Source: Kutzneria sp044547355 (GTDB lineage: Bacteria; Actinomycetota; Actinomycetes; Mycobacteriales; Pseudonocardiaceae). Taken from it: DNA of 64,000 bases. Below the pieces are notes generated by a model. The model was given only the letters and a program-made list of their open reading frames with translations, was not told the origin of the DNA and did not search any database. Below are positions 52,350-60,948 of the stretch, piece after piece. Within the stretch, counting starts at the first letter, position 1. Each line of letters opens with the position of its first letter. The translations under genes were made by a program, and so were the position numbers. The stretch covers positions 372,001 through 436,000 of the forward strand of contig NZ_JBIUAG010000002.1 of the NCBI RefSeq assembly GCF_044547355.1. Direction: 5' to 3'.

Positions 52350-53438
52350 GTGAATCAGCCCTTGGCGGCCGGGGCGGGCGTTCGCAAGCCCTCGGCCGAC
52401 CTGGCCACCCGGGTGCCGTCGCTGACCGGCCTGCGCTGGGTGGCCGCGTTCCTGGTCTTCGGCTTCCACGTGCACGCCGAGAACATGTTCGCCGATCCGA
52501 CCGTGCAGCACGTGCTGCTGATCGTGTTCGGGCAGGCGGCGGTCTGCGTCGACTTCTTCTTCGTTCTCTCCGGATTCGTGCTCACCTGGTCGGGCCGGCC
52601 GGGCACGCCGGCCCGCAAGGTGTGGCGGCGGCGGGCGGCCAAGGTCGTGCCCAATCACGTCGTCACCTGGCTGATCGCCCTGGGCGGCATGATCCTCACC
52701 GGCAAGAGCCTGTCCATCGCCGCCGGGGTGGTCGGGCTTTTCCTGCTCCAGTCCTGGGTTCCCGACCAGAGCATCTACTTCGCGGTGAACACGCCGTCGT
52801 GGTCGCTGTCCTGCGAGGCCGCCTTCTACTTCGCGTTCCCGCTGCTGTACTTCGGCATCAACAAGATCCGGGACCGCTTGCTGTGGCCGACGGCCGTCGC
52901 CCTGGTCGCGGTGGTGCTGCTGATTCCGGCGCTGGTGCTGCCGCTGCCGGTGCTGACGCAGTACTGGATCGTCTACATCTTCCCGGTCAGCCGGGCCGTC
53001 GAGTTCGCGCTGGGCATGGTGCTGGCCCGGATCGTGCGGGCCGACAAGTGGATCAACATCGGGCTGCTGCCGTCGATGGCGCTGTGCGTGTTCGCCTACT
53101 GGCTGTGCGCGTACCTGCCGGGCATGTTCGGGGCCACCGCCGGCGCGGTGATCCCGATCGCCCTGCTGGTGACCTCGGCCGCGGTCGCCGACGTCACCGG
53201 AAAGTGGTCGCCGTGGCGGCATCCGGTGTGCGTCTGGCTCGGCGACCTCACGTTCGCCTTCTACCTGCTGCACCAGATCGTGCTGAGATTCGCCGACAAG
53301 GCTTTTCACCTGGACGCGTTGCCCACGCCGAGCGCGGCGGGCTTGACTCTCCTGCTGCTGGCCGCCACCGTAGTGGCGGCCTGGCTGCTCTTCAACGTGG
53401 TGGAACAACCCATGATGCGACTACTCCGGGGCCGATGA
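52350..53438 (+). CDS. Acyltransferase family 3 membrane protein (first)
   Basis: A 362-residue integral membrane O-acyltransferase of about ten segments. Conserved features include SLTGLRWVAAFLVFGFHV near the start, with the catalytic histidine, and LSGFVLTW, WSLSCEAAFY. These enzymes acylate sugars of surface polysaccharides, often with acetyl or succinyl groups. The GTG at 52350 is used. It precedes and overlaps the next glycosyltransferase gene. Confidence 0.9.
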   Translation: MNQPLAAGAGVRKPSADLATRVPSLTGLRWVAAFLVFGFHVHAENMFADPTVQHVLLIVFGQAAVCVDFFFVLSGFVLTWSGRPGTPARKVWRRRAAKVVPNHVVTWLIALGGMILTGKSLSIAAGVVGLFLLQSWVPDQSIYFAVNTPSWSLSCEAAFYFAFPLLYFGINKIRDRLLWPTAVALVAVVLLIPALVLPLPVLTQYWIVYIFPVSRAVEFALGMVLARIVRADKWINIGLLPSMALCVFAYWLCAYLPGMFGATAGAVIPIALLVTSAAVADVTGKWSPWRHPVCVWLGDLTFAFYLLHQIVLRFADKAFHLDALPTPSAAGLTLLLLAATVVAAWLLFNVVEQPMMRLLRGR

Positions 53439-54259
53439 TGACCAGCGTCGTCATCCCCGCCCACAACGAGGAAGCCGTGCTCGGGCGCTGCCTGGGCACG
53501 CTGCTCGCGGACGCCGACGAGGACGAGTTCGACGTCGTCGTCGTGCCGAACGCGTGCACCGACAACACCGCCGAGGTGGCGCGGCAGTACGGCGTGCGGG
53601 TGCTGGAGACCCCGTACGGCGGCAAGGCGCACGCGCTGCGCCTGGGTGACGACGCCTGCCGCGACTTCCCCCGGGTGTACCTGGACGCCGACATCGAGCT
53701 GAGCACGCGGTCGGTGCGCGAGCTGGTGGCCGCGCTGGACAAGCCCGGGATTCTGGCCTGCGCGCCGGTGCCGCGGTGGGATCTGACCGGCGCCGGGCCG
53801 ATCGCCAGGCGGGTGCACCGGGTGCACGACCGGCTGATCGCCCCCAGCCGCGTGCTGTCCGGGGTCGGCGTGTACGTGCTGTCCAAGGACGGGCACGCCA
53901 AGGCGTTCCCGTTGCCCGACATCATCTCCGACGACGGCTGGGTGCACCGGTCGTTCACCCCGCTGGAGCGGACCGTCGTGCCCTCGGCCGAGTCGGTGGT
54001 GCGGCCGGCCCGCACCGTCCGGGCCCACCTGCGCCGCCGGGTCCGGCTGCGCCAGGGCAACCGGCAGCTGGCCGCGATGGGCCGGCCCGCGCCCGAGGGG
54101 CAGCTGCGGCTGAGCGCCCTGGGCTCGCTGATCACCCGGCGCTCGGTGTCCGTTGTGGACGCCGCGTGTTATCTGACCGTGCTCGTGCTCGACCGGGTCC
54201 TCACGCGGGCCAAGGGCAGCGCCCCGGTGGGGTGGGCGTCCGACGAGAGCACCCGTTGA
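53435..54259 (+). CDS. Glycosyltransferase family 2
   Basis: A 274-residue GT-A enzyme: SVVIPAHNEEAVLGRCL at 4-20, VVVPNACTDNTAEVA, and YLDADIELS with the DxD motif. The C-terminus lacks a membrane segment. The ATG at 53435 overlaps the acyltransferase stop by 4 bases. Donor and linkage are not evident. Confidence 0.88.
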   Translation: MMTSVVIPAHNEEAVLGRCLGTLLADADEDEFDVVVVPNACTDNTAEVARQYGVRVLETPYGGKAHALRLGDDACRDFPRVYLDADIELSTRSVRELVAALDKPGILACAPVPRWDLTGAGPIARRVHRVHDRLIAPSRVLSGVGVYVLSKDGHAKAFPLPDIISDDGWVHRSFTPLERTVVPSAESVVRPARTVRAHLRRRVRLRQGNRQLAAMGRPAPEGQLRLSALGSLITRRSVSVVDAACYLTVLVLDRVLTRAKGSAPVGWASDESTR

Positions 54260-54275
54260 TGGGAACCAGTCACTG

Positions 54276-54824
54276 ATGCGTGTGGAACCGGCCGGCATCG
54301 ACGGCGTTCTGCTCTTCCTGCCCACCCCGCACCGCGACGACCGGGGGCTGTTCACCCGGACGTTCGACGAGGCCATCGGGGAGAAGCACGGGGTGACCGG
54401 CTTCCTCCAGGACAGCCAGTCCCGGTCCCGGCAGGGCACGATCCGCGGCATGCACGGCCGCGGCGGGCGGGGCGAGGCCAAGCTGGTGCGGTGCGCCCGC
54501 GGCGCCGTGCACGACGTGCTGGTCGACGCCCGCCCCGACTCGCCCACCTTCGGGCGGGTCGAATCGTTCCGTTTGGACGATGAGACCTTCGCGACGCTCT
54601 ATGTGCCACCGGGTCTGCTGCACGGCTTCCAGGCGCTGACCGAGCAGGCCGATGTGTGTTACCGAATCGACCGTGAACACGACCCCGCCGAGGACCTGGC
54701 CGTCCGCTACGACGACGCCGAGCTGGCCATCGCCTGGCCGCAGCCGGTGACCGTGGTCAGCGCGCGGGACGCCGGCGCCGGCTCGTGGGCCGCGCTGAAG
54801 TCCACTTTGGAGAGATCACCATGA
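54276..54824 (+). CDS. rfbC: dTDP-4-dehydrorhamnose 3,5-epimerase-like protein
   Basis: A 182-residue cupin of the RmlC type. The catalytic histidine is in TIRGMHG, and YVPPGLLHGFQAL and a late aromatic patch follow as in RmlC. It epimerises dTDP-4-keto-6-deoxy sugars at C3 and C5. The companion rmlA, rmlB and rmlD genes are not in the window, so the sequence may be used with genes elsewhere or on another deoxy-hexose. It overlaps the beta-helix gene by 4 bases (ATGA). Confidence 0.85.
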   Translation: MRVEPAGIDGVLLFLPTPHRDDRGLFTRTFDEAIGEKHGVTGFLQDSQSRSRQGTIRGMHGRGGRGEAKLVRCARGAVHDVLVDARPDSPTFGRVESFRLDDETFATLYVPPGLLHGFQALTEQADVCYRIDREHDPAEDLAVRYDDAELAIAWPQPVTVVSARDAGAGSWAALKSTLERSP

Positions 54825-55819
54825 GACGAACCACAGCCGCCGTGACCGTCGGGGCGGCGGCGATGCTGCTGACAGCGTGCACCGGATCGACACCCGTGGC
54901 CGATCCGGTGAGCACCATCCCGAGCACCACGACCACCGGCAGCACCACGGCTGCGTCCAGCACCACCAGCTCTCCCCCGTCGTCCACGACGACCACCAGC
55001 TCCAAGCCCGCCGGCTCCTCGGCCCCGCCGGCCGGCCGCTCCGGCGCCGGGCGCTGCCCCGCCTATCCCAACCCCTCCTGCACCGGTGTTCCGCCCGGCA
55101 CCAAGCTCAAGGAGCTCGCCCCCAACGTGCCCGACGGCGACGGCTACCGCGTCACCGACAACGGGGCCGTGCTGGACGGGGTGCACATCGCCGGCAACCT
55201 GCTGATCACCGCGTACAACGTGACCGTGCGCAACAGCCAGATCGACGGCTGGGTCGACGACCAGTACGGGAATTCCTACTACTCGTACACGATCCTCGAC
55301 TCCACCGTCGGCAAGCCGACCGGCTGCGACTCGCTGCCCGGCGTCGGCCAGGGCTCCTACACCGCGCGGGGCGTGCTGGTCCAGAACCACAGCCACGGCT
55401 TCCAGGCCGGCGGCAGCAACATCGCGATCCACGACTCGTACGCGCGCATCTGCTCCAACCCCGGCGATCACTCCGACGGCATCCAGAGCTACGGCGCCGG
55501 CGACAACATCGTGTTGGACCACAACACTTTGGACGAGCGCGGCGTCAAGGACATCACCGCGCCGATCTTCCTCACCGACCAGCGCAACAACGTCACCGTG
55601 ACCGACAACCTGGTCGCCGGCGGCACCTATTCCATCCAGGTCAAGAACTTCGGCGGCGCCGTCGTGGTGACCGGCAACCGCATGGTCGCCAACTCCTGGG
55701 AGTACGCGCCGGTCGAGTCCGAGTGCTCGCGCATCCAGTGGTCCGACAACACCTTGGTGACCATCGACGCCAACTACGGCATCACCGGCACTGTCGGCCC
55801 GCTCCCCTGCGCCGGCTGA
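54821..55819 (+). CDS. Secreted right-handed beta-helix lipoprotein
   Basis: A 332-residue protein with lipobox LLTAC (about Cys20), a Ser/Thr/Pro linker to about residue 75, and a right-handed parallel beta-helix domain. Repeating rungs of the type NGAVLDGVHIAGNLLITAYNVTVRNSQI and NIVLDHNTLDERGV are visible, as in pectate lyases and alginate C5-epimerases. Two Cys pairs probably stabilise the ends. It is the last gene of this operon and may modify or cut the exported polymer. Catalytic residues cannot be assigned. Confidence 0.82.
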   Translation: MRRTTAAVTVGAAAMLLTACTGSTPVADPVSTIPSTTTTGSTTAASSTTSSPPSSTTTTSSKPAGSSAPPAGRSGAGRCPAYPNPSCTGVPPGTKLKELAPNVPDGDGYRVTDNGAVLDGVHIAGNLLITAYNVTVRNSQIDGWVDDQYGNSYYSYTILDSTVGKPTGCDSLPGVGQGSYTARGVLVQNHSHGFQAGGSNIAIHDSYARICSNPGDHSDGIQSYGAGDNIVLDHNTLDERGVKDITAPIFLTDQRNNVTVTDNLVAGGTYSIQVKNFGGAVVVTGNRMVANSWEYAPVESECSRIQWSDNTLVTIDANYGITGTVGPLPCAG

Positions 55820-55829
55820 TCCACCGCGC

Positions 55830-57242
55830 TCAGGCGACGGCCTCGGGGAGGGGGTCGCGCCGGCGACGGCGGCGGGCGGCGAAGCCGCGCAGCCAGGCCC
55901 AGCGGTAGCGGATCCAGTACAGCACGCCGAACTGGTCCTCGTGCGGGGCGAGCTGCTTGGCCGTCCGCAGCAGCGATCCGGCCGCGCCGATGAGCACGAA
56001 CGTGAAGCCGGTGACGGTGGCGAAGCCGAGCAGGTCGAAGGTGGCGGAGCCGATGAGCGGGGCGACCAGGCAGGCGCAGATGGTCAGGGCCAGGTCGCGC
56101 GCGCCGGGGTCCTTGCTCAGGTAGCGGGCCCGCAGCGCGGAGTAGAAGGCGCACAGGAAGATGGCGATGAAGGCGGCCAGGCCGACGAAGCCGGTCGACA
56201 CCGTGGTCAGGATGTACTCGTTGTCGAACACCTCGTGCTTGCCGGCGTACCAGGTGCCGGGCCCGTGCCCGAACAGCGGATGCAGGCTGATCTGCTTGGC
56301 CGCGACGGCAGAAGCGTAGGTGCGGTGCGAGATGCTGCTGTCGTTGCCCAGATTCGCGAACAGGTCGAACAGCGCGCCGAGCAGGCTGGGCACCGCGAGC
56401 TTGATGACACCGAGGAAAACCCCGCCGACGAGCAGGGTGTACCAGCGTCTCTTGGCCGGCCAGCCGATGAAGAGCACCACGGCGGCGCCGACGATGCTGA
56501 GCACGGCCGACCGCGAGACCGAGAACATCATGCCGGCGGCGATGATCCCGCAGCAGATCCACCAGCGCAGCGCCGGCTCGCCGCGTTGCTTGGCCTGGAA
56601 GGCGAAGTGCGCGGCCAGCGGCAGCAACATGGCGCACACCACGCCGAATTCGATGGGGTGGCCGGTGGTTCCGGCGACCCGGGCCAACGCGTCCCGGGTC
56701 TGCACGGCGCTGTCGTCGGACGTCGCACGCAGGCCCGGCAGCACCATGTACTTGGTGAGGTCGAGCTTGAGCAGGAACTGGAGGCAGCCGACCAACGCGA
56801 TCCCGGTGCCGCACACGACACTGGTCTTGAGCACCCGGTCCAGCCGGAGCAGGCCGCGCACGCCGTCGTTCATCATCAATGCCACGGCGCAGTTGGCGGC
56901 GACCAGCACGATGGCGTGGTCGGACAGCTTCACCTCGTCCGCCGGCAATGGTCCGTAGTTGGCGTAGCCGTAGGAGAGCAGCACCGCGACCATGTAGACG
57001 AACAGGCTGGTGCGAACCGGGGTTCGGCCCTTGGCCATGCCCAGCGTCAGGGTCAGCTGGGCACACACCCAGCAGATGCCGGCGAAGAGCGCCGCCACGT
57101 TGCCGGGCGTCAGCGACAGCGGAATTCCCTTGAACACCAGCCGTGCCGGCACCAGCATCAGCACCGCGATGAAGACGCAGACCAGCGTGGCCCCGTCGGC
57201 CAGGGTCCGGTTCGCCTTGCCGGGCAGGAAGTCCGTCGACAT
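55830..57242 (-). CDS. O-antigen ligase/polymerase-like protein (Wzy)
   Basis: A 470-residue membrane protein with about 11 segments. It contains the large outer loop with HPLFGHGPGTWYAG, the signature stretch of Wzy/WaaL proteins. It probably polymerises repeat units on the outer face. The basic C-terminal tail is cytosolic. It is at the end of the minus-strand Wzz-Wzz-Wzy group (1-base gap) and convergent with the beta-helix gene. Confidence 0.88.
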   Translation of the reverse strand: MSTDFLPGKANRTLADGATLVCVFIAVLMLVPARLVFKGIPLSLTPGNVAALFAGICWVCAQLTLTLGMAKGRTPVRTSLFVYMVAVLLSYGYANYGPLPADEVKLSDHAIVLVAANCAVALMMNDGVRGLLRLDRVLKTSVVCGTGIALVGCLQFLLKLDLTKYMVLPGLRATSDDSAVQTRDALARVAGTTGHPIEFGVVCAMLLPLAAHFAFQAKQRGEPALRWWICCGIIAAGMMFSVSRSAVLSIVGAAVVLFIGWPAKRRWYTLLVGGVFLGVIKLAVPSLLGALFDLFANLGNDSSISHRTYASAVAAKQISLHPLFGHGPGTWYAGKHEVFDNEYILTTVSTGFVGLAAFIAIFLCAFYSALRARYLSKDPGARDLALTICACLVAPLIGSATFDLLGFATVTGFTFVLIGAAGSLLRTAKQLAPHEDQFGVLYWIRYRWAWLRGFAARRRRRRDPLPEAVA

Positions 57243-57243
57243 G

Positions 57244-57948
57244 TCAGGCGCCGTTCGACGCCGACACGAGCGCCTTCTCGTTGGCCGCCCCGGCCTTGCG
57301 CCGGCGGGCCTGGTAGTAGCTCTCGAAGGCGTAGGCGGCGCAGAGCGCGGCCACCATGCCCATCGCCACGGCGACCGCGGCCGCCCTGGTCTTGTTGCCG
57401 CGCTGGGCGACCGGGGTGGTCGGCTGCACGGCGACGTCCACCGTGATGAACGTCTGCGGCGGGGCGTTGAGCACCTGCTGCCGGCCGGCCAGCTCCTGCT
57501 TGACCCGCTCCACGCAGCGTTTGGCGATGTCCTGCGCCGCTTGGGGATCGCGGCTGTCGCCCTCGACGAACACGAACGGCCCGGCGACGATCTGCTCCTG
57601 CTGGTTGGTGCTGCCGTTGGTCACCTTGTACGAGGGGTCCCCGGTCGGCGACGCGCCCAGGGCGGCGGCGACCTCCGGCGTGTTGAGCGCCTGGATCACG
57701 ATGGCCGCCGCGTTGTTCAGGCCCTGGTCGAAGTTGAGCAGCGGGTTGGTGATGGTGCCCTTGTCGGTGGGCAGCGCCGGCAGGCTGCCCCCGGCCAGCG
57801 GCTGGTCCAGCACCAGCACCGAGGTCGAGGTGTAGGTGACCGGAACCGTCAGGTAGATCCCGCCGGCCGCCGCCACGGCCAGCAGGAAGGCCGGCACCGC
57901 GACGTACCAGCGTCGGCCGAGCACGAGCACGGTCTGCCAGAAGTCCAT
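57244..57948 (-). CDS. Wzz-like chain-length protein (second)
   Basis: A 234-residue PCP-type protein. Membrane segments flank a periplasmic helical domain (about 18-38 and 185-205); NPLLNFDQGLNNAAAIVIQAL resembles its upstream neighbour. The second membrane segment is preceded by a Pro-rich turn, VAVQPTTPV. No tyrosine-kinase domain or C-terminal tyrosine cluster follows. It probably sets polymer length together with the other Wzz and Wzy. Confidence 0.85.
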   Translation of the reverse strand: MDFWQTVLVLGRRWYVAVPAFLLAVAAAGGIYLTVPVTYTSTSVLVLDQPLAGGSLPALPTDKGTITNPLLNFDQGLNNAAAIVIQALNTPEVAAALGASPTGDPSYKVTNGSTNQQEQIVAGPFVFVEGDSRDPQAAQDIAKRCVERVKQELAGRQQVLNAPPQTFITVDVAVQPTTPVAQRGNKTRAAAVAVAMGMVAALCAAYAFESYYQARRRKAGAANEKALVSASNGA

Positions 57949-57952
57949 CCGG

Positions 57953-58768
57953 CTACACCGTCCCGTTGGCGTTGTCGTCGTTGAGGGTGCCGGAGAAGGC
58001 GTCGCCGCGGACGGTGAGGATCGCCTTGTCCTTGGCGCGCGCCATTCTCAGGGTCGGTGGGTCGAGGTCATCGGGAGAGCGGGTGAGCTCGGCCACCGTG
58101 TCGGGGGCGCGCAGCCGGCGGGACTCGCGCATCCGGTCAAGGGCGTACGCGCCGCCGAGTCCGAGCAGCAGGACCAGGGCCAGGGCCGCGCCGGTCAGCT
58201 GGAGCTTCAGCGTCATCTTGGTGACCGGGGTGGTCGGCGCGATCACGTCGACGATGGTCACGTAGGTGATCGGCGGGGCGTTGAGCGCCTTCTGCCGGTT
58301 GACCAACTCCTGCCGGAGCTTGTCCTGAGCCTTCTTCACGATGTCGCTGGCGGCCTGCGGGGTGGTGCTCTCGCCCTCGATGTAGACGAACGGCCCGGTC
58401 TGGCTGCTGCTGAGCAGGTCCGGGCTGCTCGACCCGTCGTTGATCAGCAGCGAGGTCGAGCTGTGCGGCCCCACGCCGAGCTCGTCGACCACGGTGGGCG
58501 TGGTGACGGCCTGGATCAGGATGCCAGCCGTGGTCTTGAGGCCGTCGTTGAAGTTCAGCAACGGGTTGGTCAGGCCGGTGGGCTTGCTCGGGTCCAGCGA
58601 GATCGTGCCGCCGCCGGCCGGGGTGGCCAGCACCATGAAGGCCCGTGACACATAGTGCGTGGGCACCAACAGAAAGGTGACGGCGGCGGCCAGCACGGCC
58701 AGCAGCACCACCGGCGGGCCCACGTAACGACGGCGCAGCAGGCCCCACATGGATTTCCAGAATTCCAT
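57953..58768 (-). CDS. Wzz-like chain-length protein (first)
   Basis: A 271-residue PCP-type protein and a paralogue of the next gene. Both share MEFWKS or MDFWQT at the N-terminus, TNPLLNFNDGLKT or TNPLLNFDQGLNN, GPFVYIEGES or GPFVFVEGDS, and a pre-membrane Pro-rich turn. The C-terminal cytosolic tail of about 60 residues is unique to this copy. The ATG at 58768 is chosen to match the paralogue; upstream frame has no conserved residues. Confidence 0.85.
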   Translation of the reverse strand: MEFWKSMWGLLRRRYVGPPVVLLAVLAAAVTFLLVPTHYVSRAFMVLATPAGGGTISLDPSKPTGLTNPLLNFNDGLKTTAGILIQAVTTPTVVDELGVGPHSSTSLLINDGSSSPDLLSSSQTGPFVYIEGESTTPQAASDIVKKAQDKLRQELVNRQKALNAPPITYVTIVDVIAPTTPVTKMTLKLQLTGAALALVLLLGLGGAYALDRMRESRRLRAPDTVAELTRSPDDLDPPTLRMARAKDKAILTVRGDAFSGTLNDDNANGTV

Positions 58769-58928
58769 AGGCCCTTGCCCCGTTTCGTGAGTGCCGGTCA
58801 CGGCGACCGCGGCATCCGAGGAATCGCCGACCTGGGAAATGCTGTTACAGCGCTGGGCTGAACGGAGCAGTGTGGGTTGCTCCAAGGGTTCTCGTTACGT
58901 GAGCGGGGGCGCGCGCGATGTGAGGGGC

Positions 58929-60059
58929 ATGGACTCACCTGCCCGCCCGCGGCTCGTCGGGCTGGACGGCATCCGGGGACTGGCGGCGCTGTTCGTGGTG
59001 CTGCACCACAGCTACCTGATGGCGTTTCCCGGTTTTCCGGTCCTGCACGCGCCCGCTTGGACGAGTTTCCTGCTGTATGGGCATTTCGCGGTGGTGGTGT
59101 TCATCGTGCTGTCCGGTTTCTCGCTGGCGGTCTCGCCCGCGCGCAACGGCTGGCGGCTGGACGGCAAGGCGAAGTTCGCGCGCAGGCGGGCCTGGCGGAT
59201 CCTGCCGCCGTACTGGCCGGCGCTGCTGTTCAGCCTGGTGATCGCGTGGACGCTGGTCCCCCAGCCCGGCGAGGGTGTGCCGACCGGGAAGTCCGTTGTG
59301 GTGTACGGCCTGCTCTTGCAGGACGTGTTCGGCTCGCCCAGCCCCAACGGCGCGTTCTGGTCCATCGCCGTGGAGGCGCAGCTGTATTTCGTGTTCCCGC
59401 TCATGCTGCTCGCGCTGCGGCGCTTCGGCGCGGCGGTGATGCTCGGCGCGGCAACGGCGGTCGTGGTGCTGATCGGCGCGCTGGCGCCGCATGTGTCCGC
59501 TGTGGACGCTTTGATGCGGTTCACGCCCCAGTTCGCCGCCTTGTTCGCCGCCGGCGTGGTCGCGGCCGGAATCGTTCAGGCGAGCGAGAAGTGGCGGCGC
59601 GTGCACTGGCAGTGGTGGGCCTTCGCCGCCGCGGTGCCGGTTGTGGCGCTGATCGCCGTGATGGGCCCGGTCTGGACCACCAGCAACTTCCTCTGGGTCG
59701 ACCTGGCCGCCGGCCCGGCCGTGGCGCTGCTGCTGGTCGCCGTGGCCACAAGGCAGCCGAAACCCTTGGTGCGCCTGCTCGACACCCGTCCGATGCGCAG
59801 CCTCGGCTCGTTCTCCTACAGCCTGTACCTCACGCATGCGCCGATCGTCGTCGTGGTCTACACGTTCGTGGTCGGCCCGCTGCTCGGCGCCGGCATGGTC
59901 GCCTTCGGCCTGATGCTGCTGATCTGCGTGCCGGTGACGGTCGCCTTCGCCCGCGGCTTCGCCGCGCTGTTCGAGATCCCCTTCGTCAAGCACCGCAGCT
60001 GGGCCGCCCTGAGGACGGCCCTGACCGCCAAGCCCGAACCGGTCCCGGTCGCCGACTAG
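58929..60059 (+). CDS. Acyltransferase family 3 membrane protein (second)
   Basis: A 376-residue membrane O-acyltransferase. RLVGLDGIRGLAALFVVLHHS at 8-28 carries the catalytic His pair; SGFSLAV and FWSIAVEAQLYF are typical. It shares the family with the gene at 52350 but is clearly diverged. GAGGGG is close to the ATG at 58929; a GTG at 58920 may be used. It is divergent from the Wzz genes across 160 bases and convergent with the glycosyltransferase at 60056, with a 4-base overlap. Confidence 0.9.
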   Translation: MDSPARPRLVGLDGIRGLAALFVVLHHSYLMAFPGFPVLHAPAWTSFLLYGHFAVVVFIVLSGFSLAVSPARNGWRLDGKAKFARRRAWRILPPYWPALLFSLVIAWTLVPQPGEGVPTGKSVVVYGLLLQDVFGSPSPNGAFWSIAVEAQLYFVFPLMLLALRRFGAAVMLGAATAVVVLIGALAPHVSAVDALMRFTPQFAALFAAGVVAAGIVQASEKWRRVHWQWWAFAAAVPVVALIAVMGPVWTTSNFLWVDLAAGPAVALLLVAVATRQPKPLVRLLDTRPMRSLGSFSYSLYLTHAPIVVVVYTFVVGPLLGAGMVAFGLMLLICVPVTVAFARGFAALFEIPFVKHRSWAALRTALTAKPEPVPVAD

Positions 60060-60934
60060 CGGGGGACGAGGTCGCGGGCCAGCCGCACCAGCTTGCGGGC
60101 CCGCCTGGTGGCCACGATCCGTTGCCGCTTGGCATACATGCGGCCGATCTCCAGCATCGCCCTGCGGCGCTGGTCCTCGGACAGGCCGTCGACGGTCCGC
60201 ACGTGGTCGACCATCTCCCGGCACTGCAAGGTGGTCGCGAAGTGCGCCTGCCACGACGGCACGTCCAGCCGCCGGGCCAGGATCGCCGGCGTCTCGTGCT
60301 TCCAGTTGCGCTTGGCCAGCACCTCCGGCACATGGCCCCAGGGCCCGGCCAGCGCCAGCTTGGTGGCGTACACCTCGTCCTCGCGCAGCATGTTGCGCCG
60401 CCCGATGCCGACCACGGATGCCCGGCGCACCATGCCGTACAGCGGATCGATGATCAGGTGGCTCTCGTTGAGCAGCCGCAGCATCTCGGTCAGCCGCACC
60501 ACCGGATCGCCCGACCGCAGCGCGGTTCCGGTGTACGGGGCGGTCGCGGTGTGGCCGTCCGGGCCGGTGTAGTCGACCTGGCTGGTGACCAGGATCAGCC
60601 GCGGATCCTCGGCGAACACGTCGAGCCCGCGGGACACGCAGTCGGGGGCCAGCCAGTCATCGTCGCCGACCCAGCGGAAGAACTCGCCACGGGCCAGCCG
60701 CATCGCGCCGATGAAGTTGTTGAGCAGCCCCACGTTCACCGGGTTGCGGTGGTAGACGATCCGCGAGTCCTCGGCCGCCAGCGACCGGCACAGCTCCTCG
60801 GTGCCGTCGGTGGAGGCGTTGTCGCTGATCACCAGCTCCAGGTCGGCATGATCCTGGCCGAGCACCGAGCGCACCACCGGCTCGATCCGCTCGACCCCGT
60901 TGTAGGTCGGCAGCCCCACGGACACCAGCGGCAT
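60056..60934 (-). CDS. Glycosyltransferase family 2
   Basis: A 292-residue GT-A enzyme. It has SVGLPTYNGVERIEPVV at 5-21, VISDNASTDGTEE, NVGLLNNFIGAMRLARGEFFRWVGDDDW with the DxD motif, and a C-terminal helical tail rich in arginine that may bind the membrane surface. GGAGGAG precedes the ATG. It is the last gene of a minus-strand group with the flippase and the Cys-rich protein. Confidence 0.9.
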   Translation of the reverse strand: MPLVSVGLPTYNGVERIEPVVRSVLGQDHADLELVISDNASTDGTEELCRSLAAEDSRIVYHRNPVNVGLLNNFIGAMRLARGEFFRWVGDDDWLAPDCVSRGLDVFAEDPRLILVTSQVDYTGPDGHTATAPYTGTALRSGDPVVRLTEMLRLLNESHLIIDPLYGMVRRASVVGIGRRNMLREDEVYATKLALAGPWGHVPEVLAKRNWKHETPAILARRLDVPSWQAHFATTLQCREMVDHVRTVDGLSEDQRRRAMLEIGRMYAKRQRIVATRRARKLVRLARDLVPR

Positions 60935-60948
60935 GGCAACTCCTCCAG

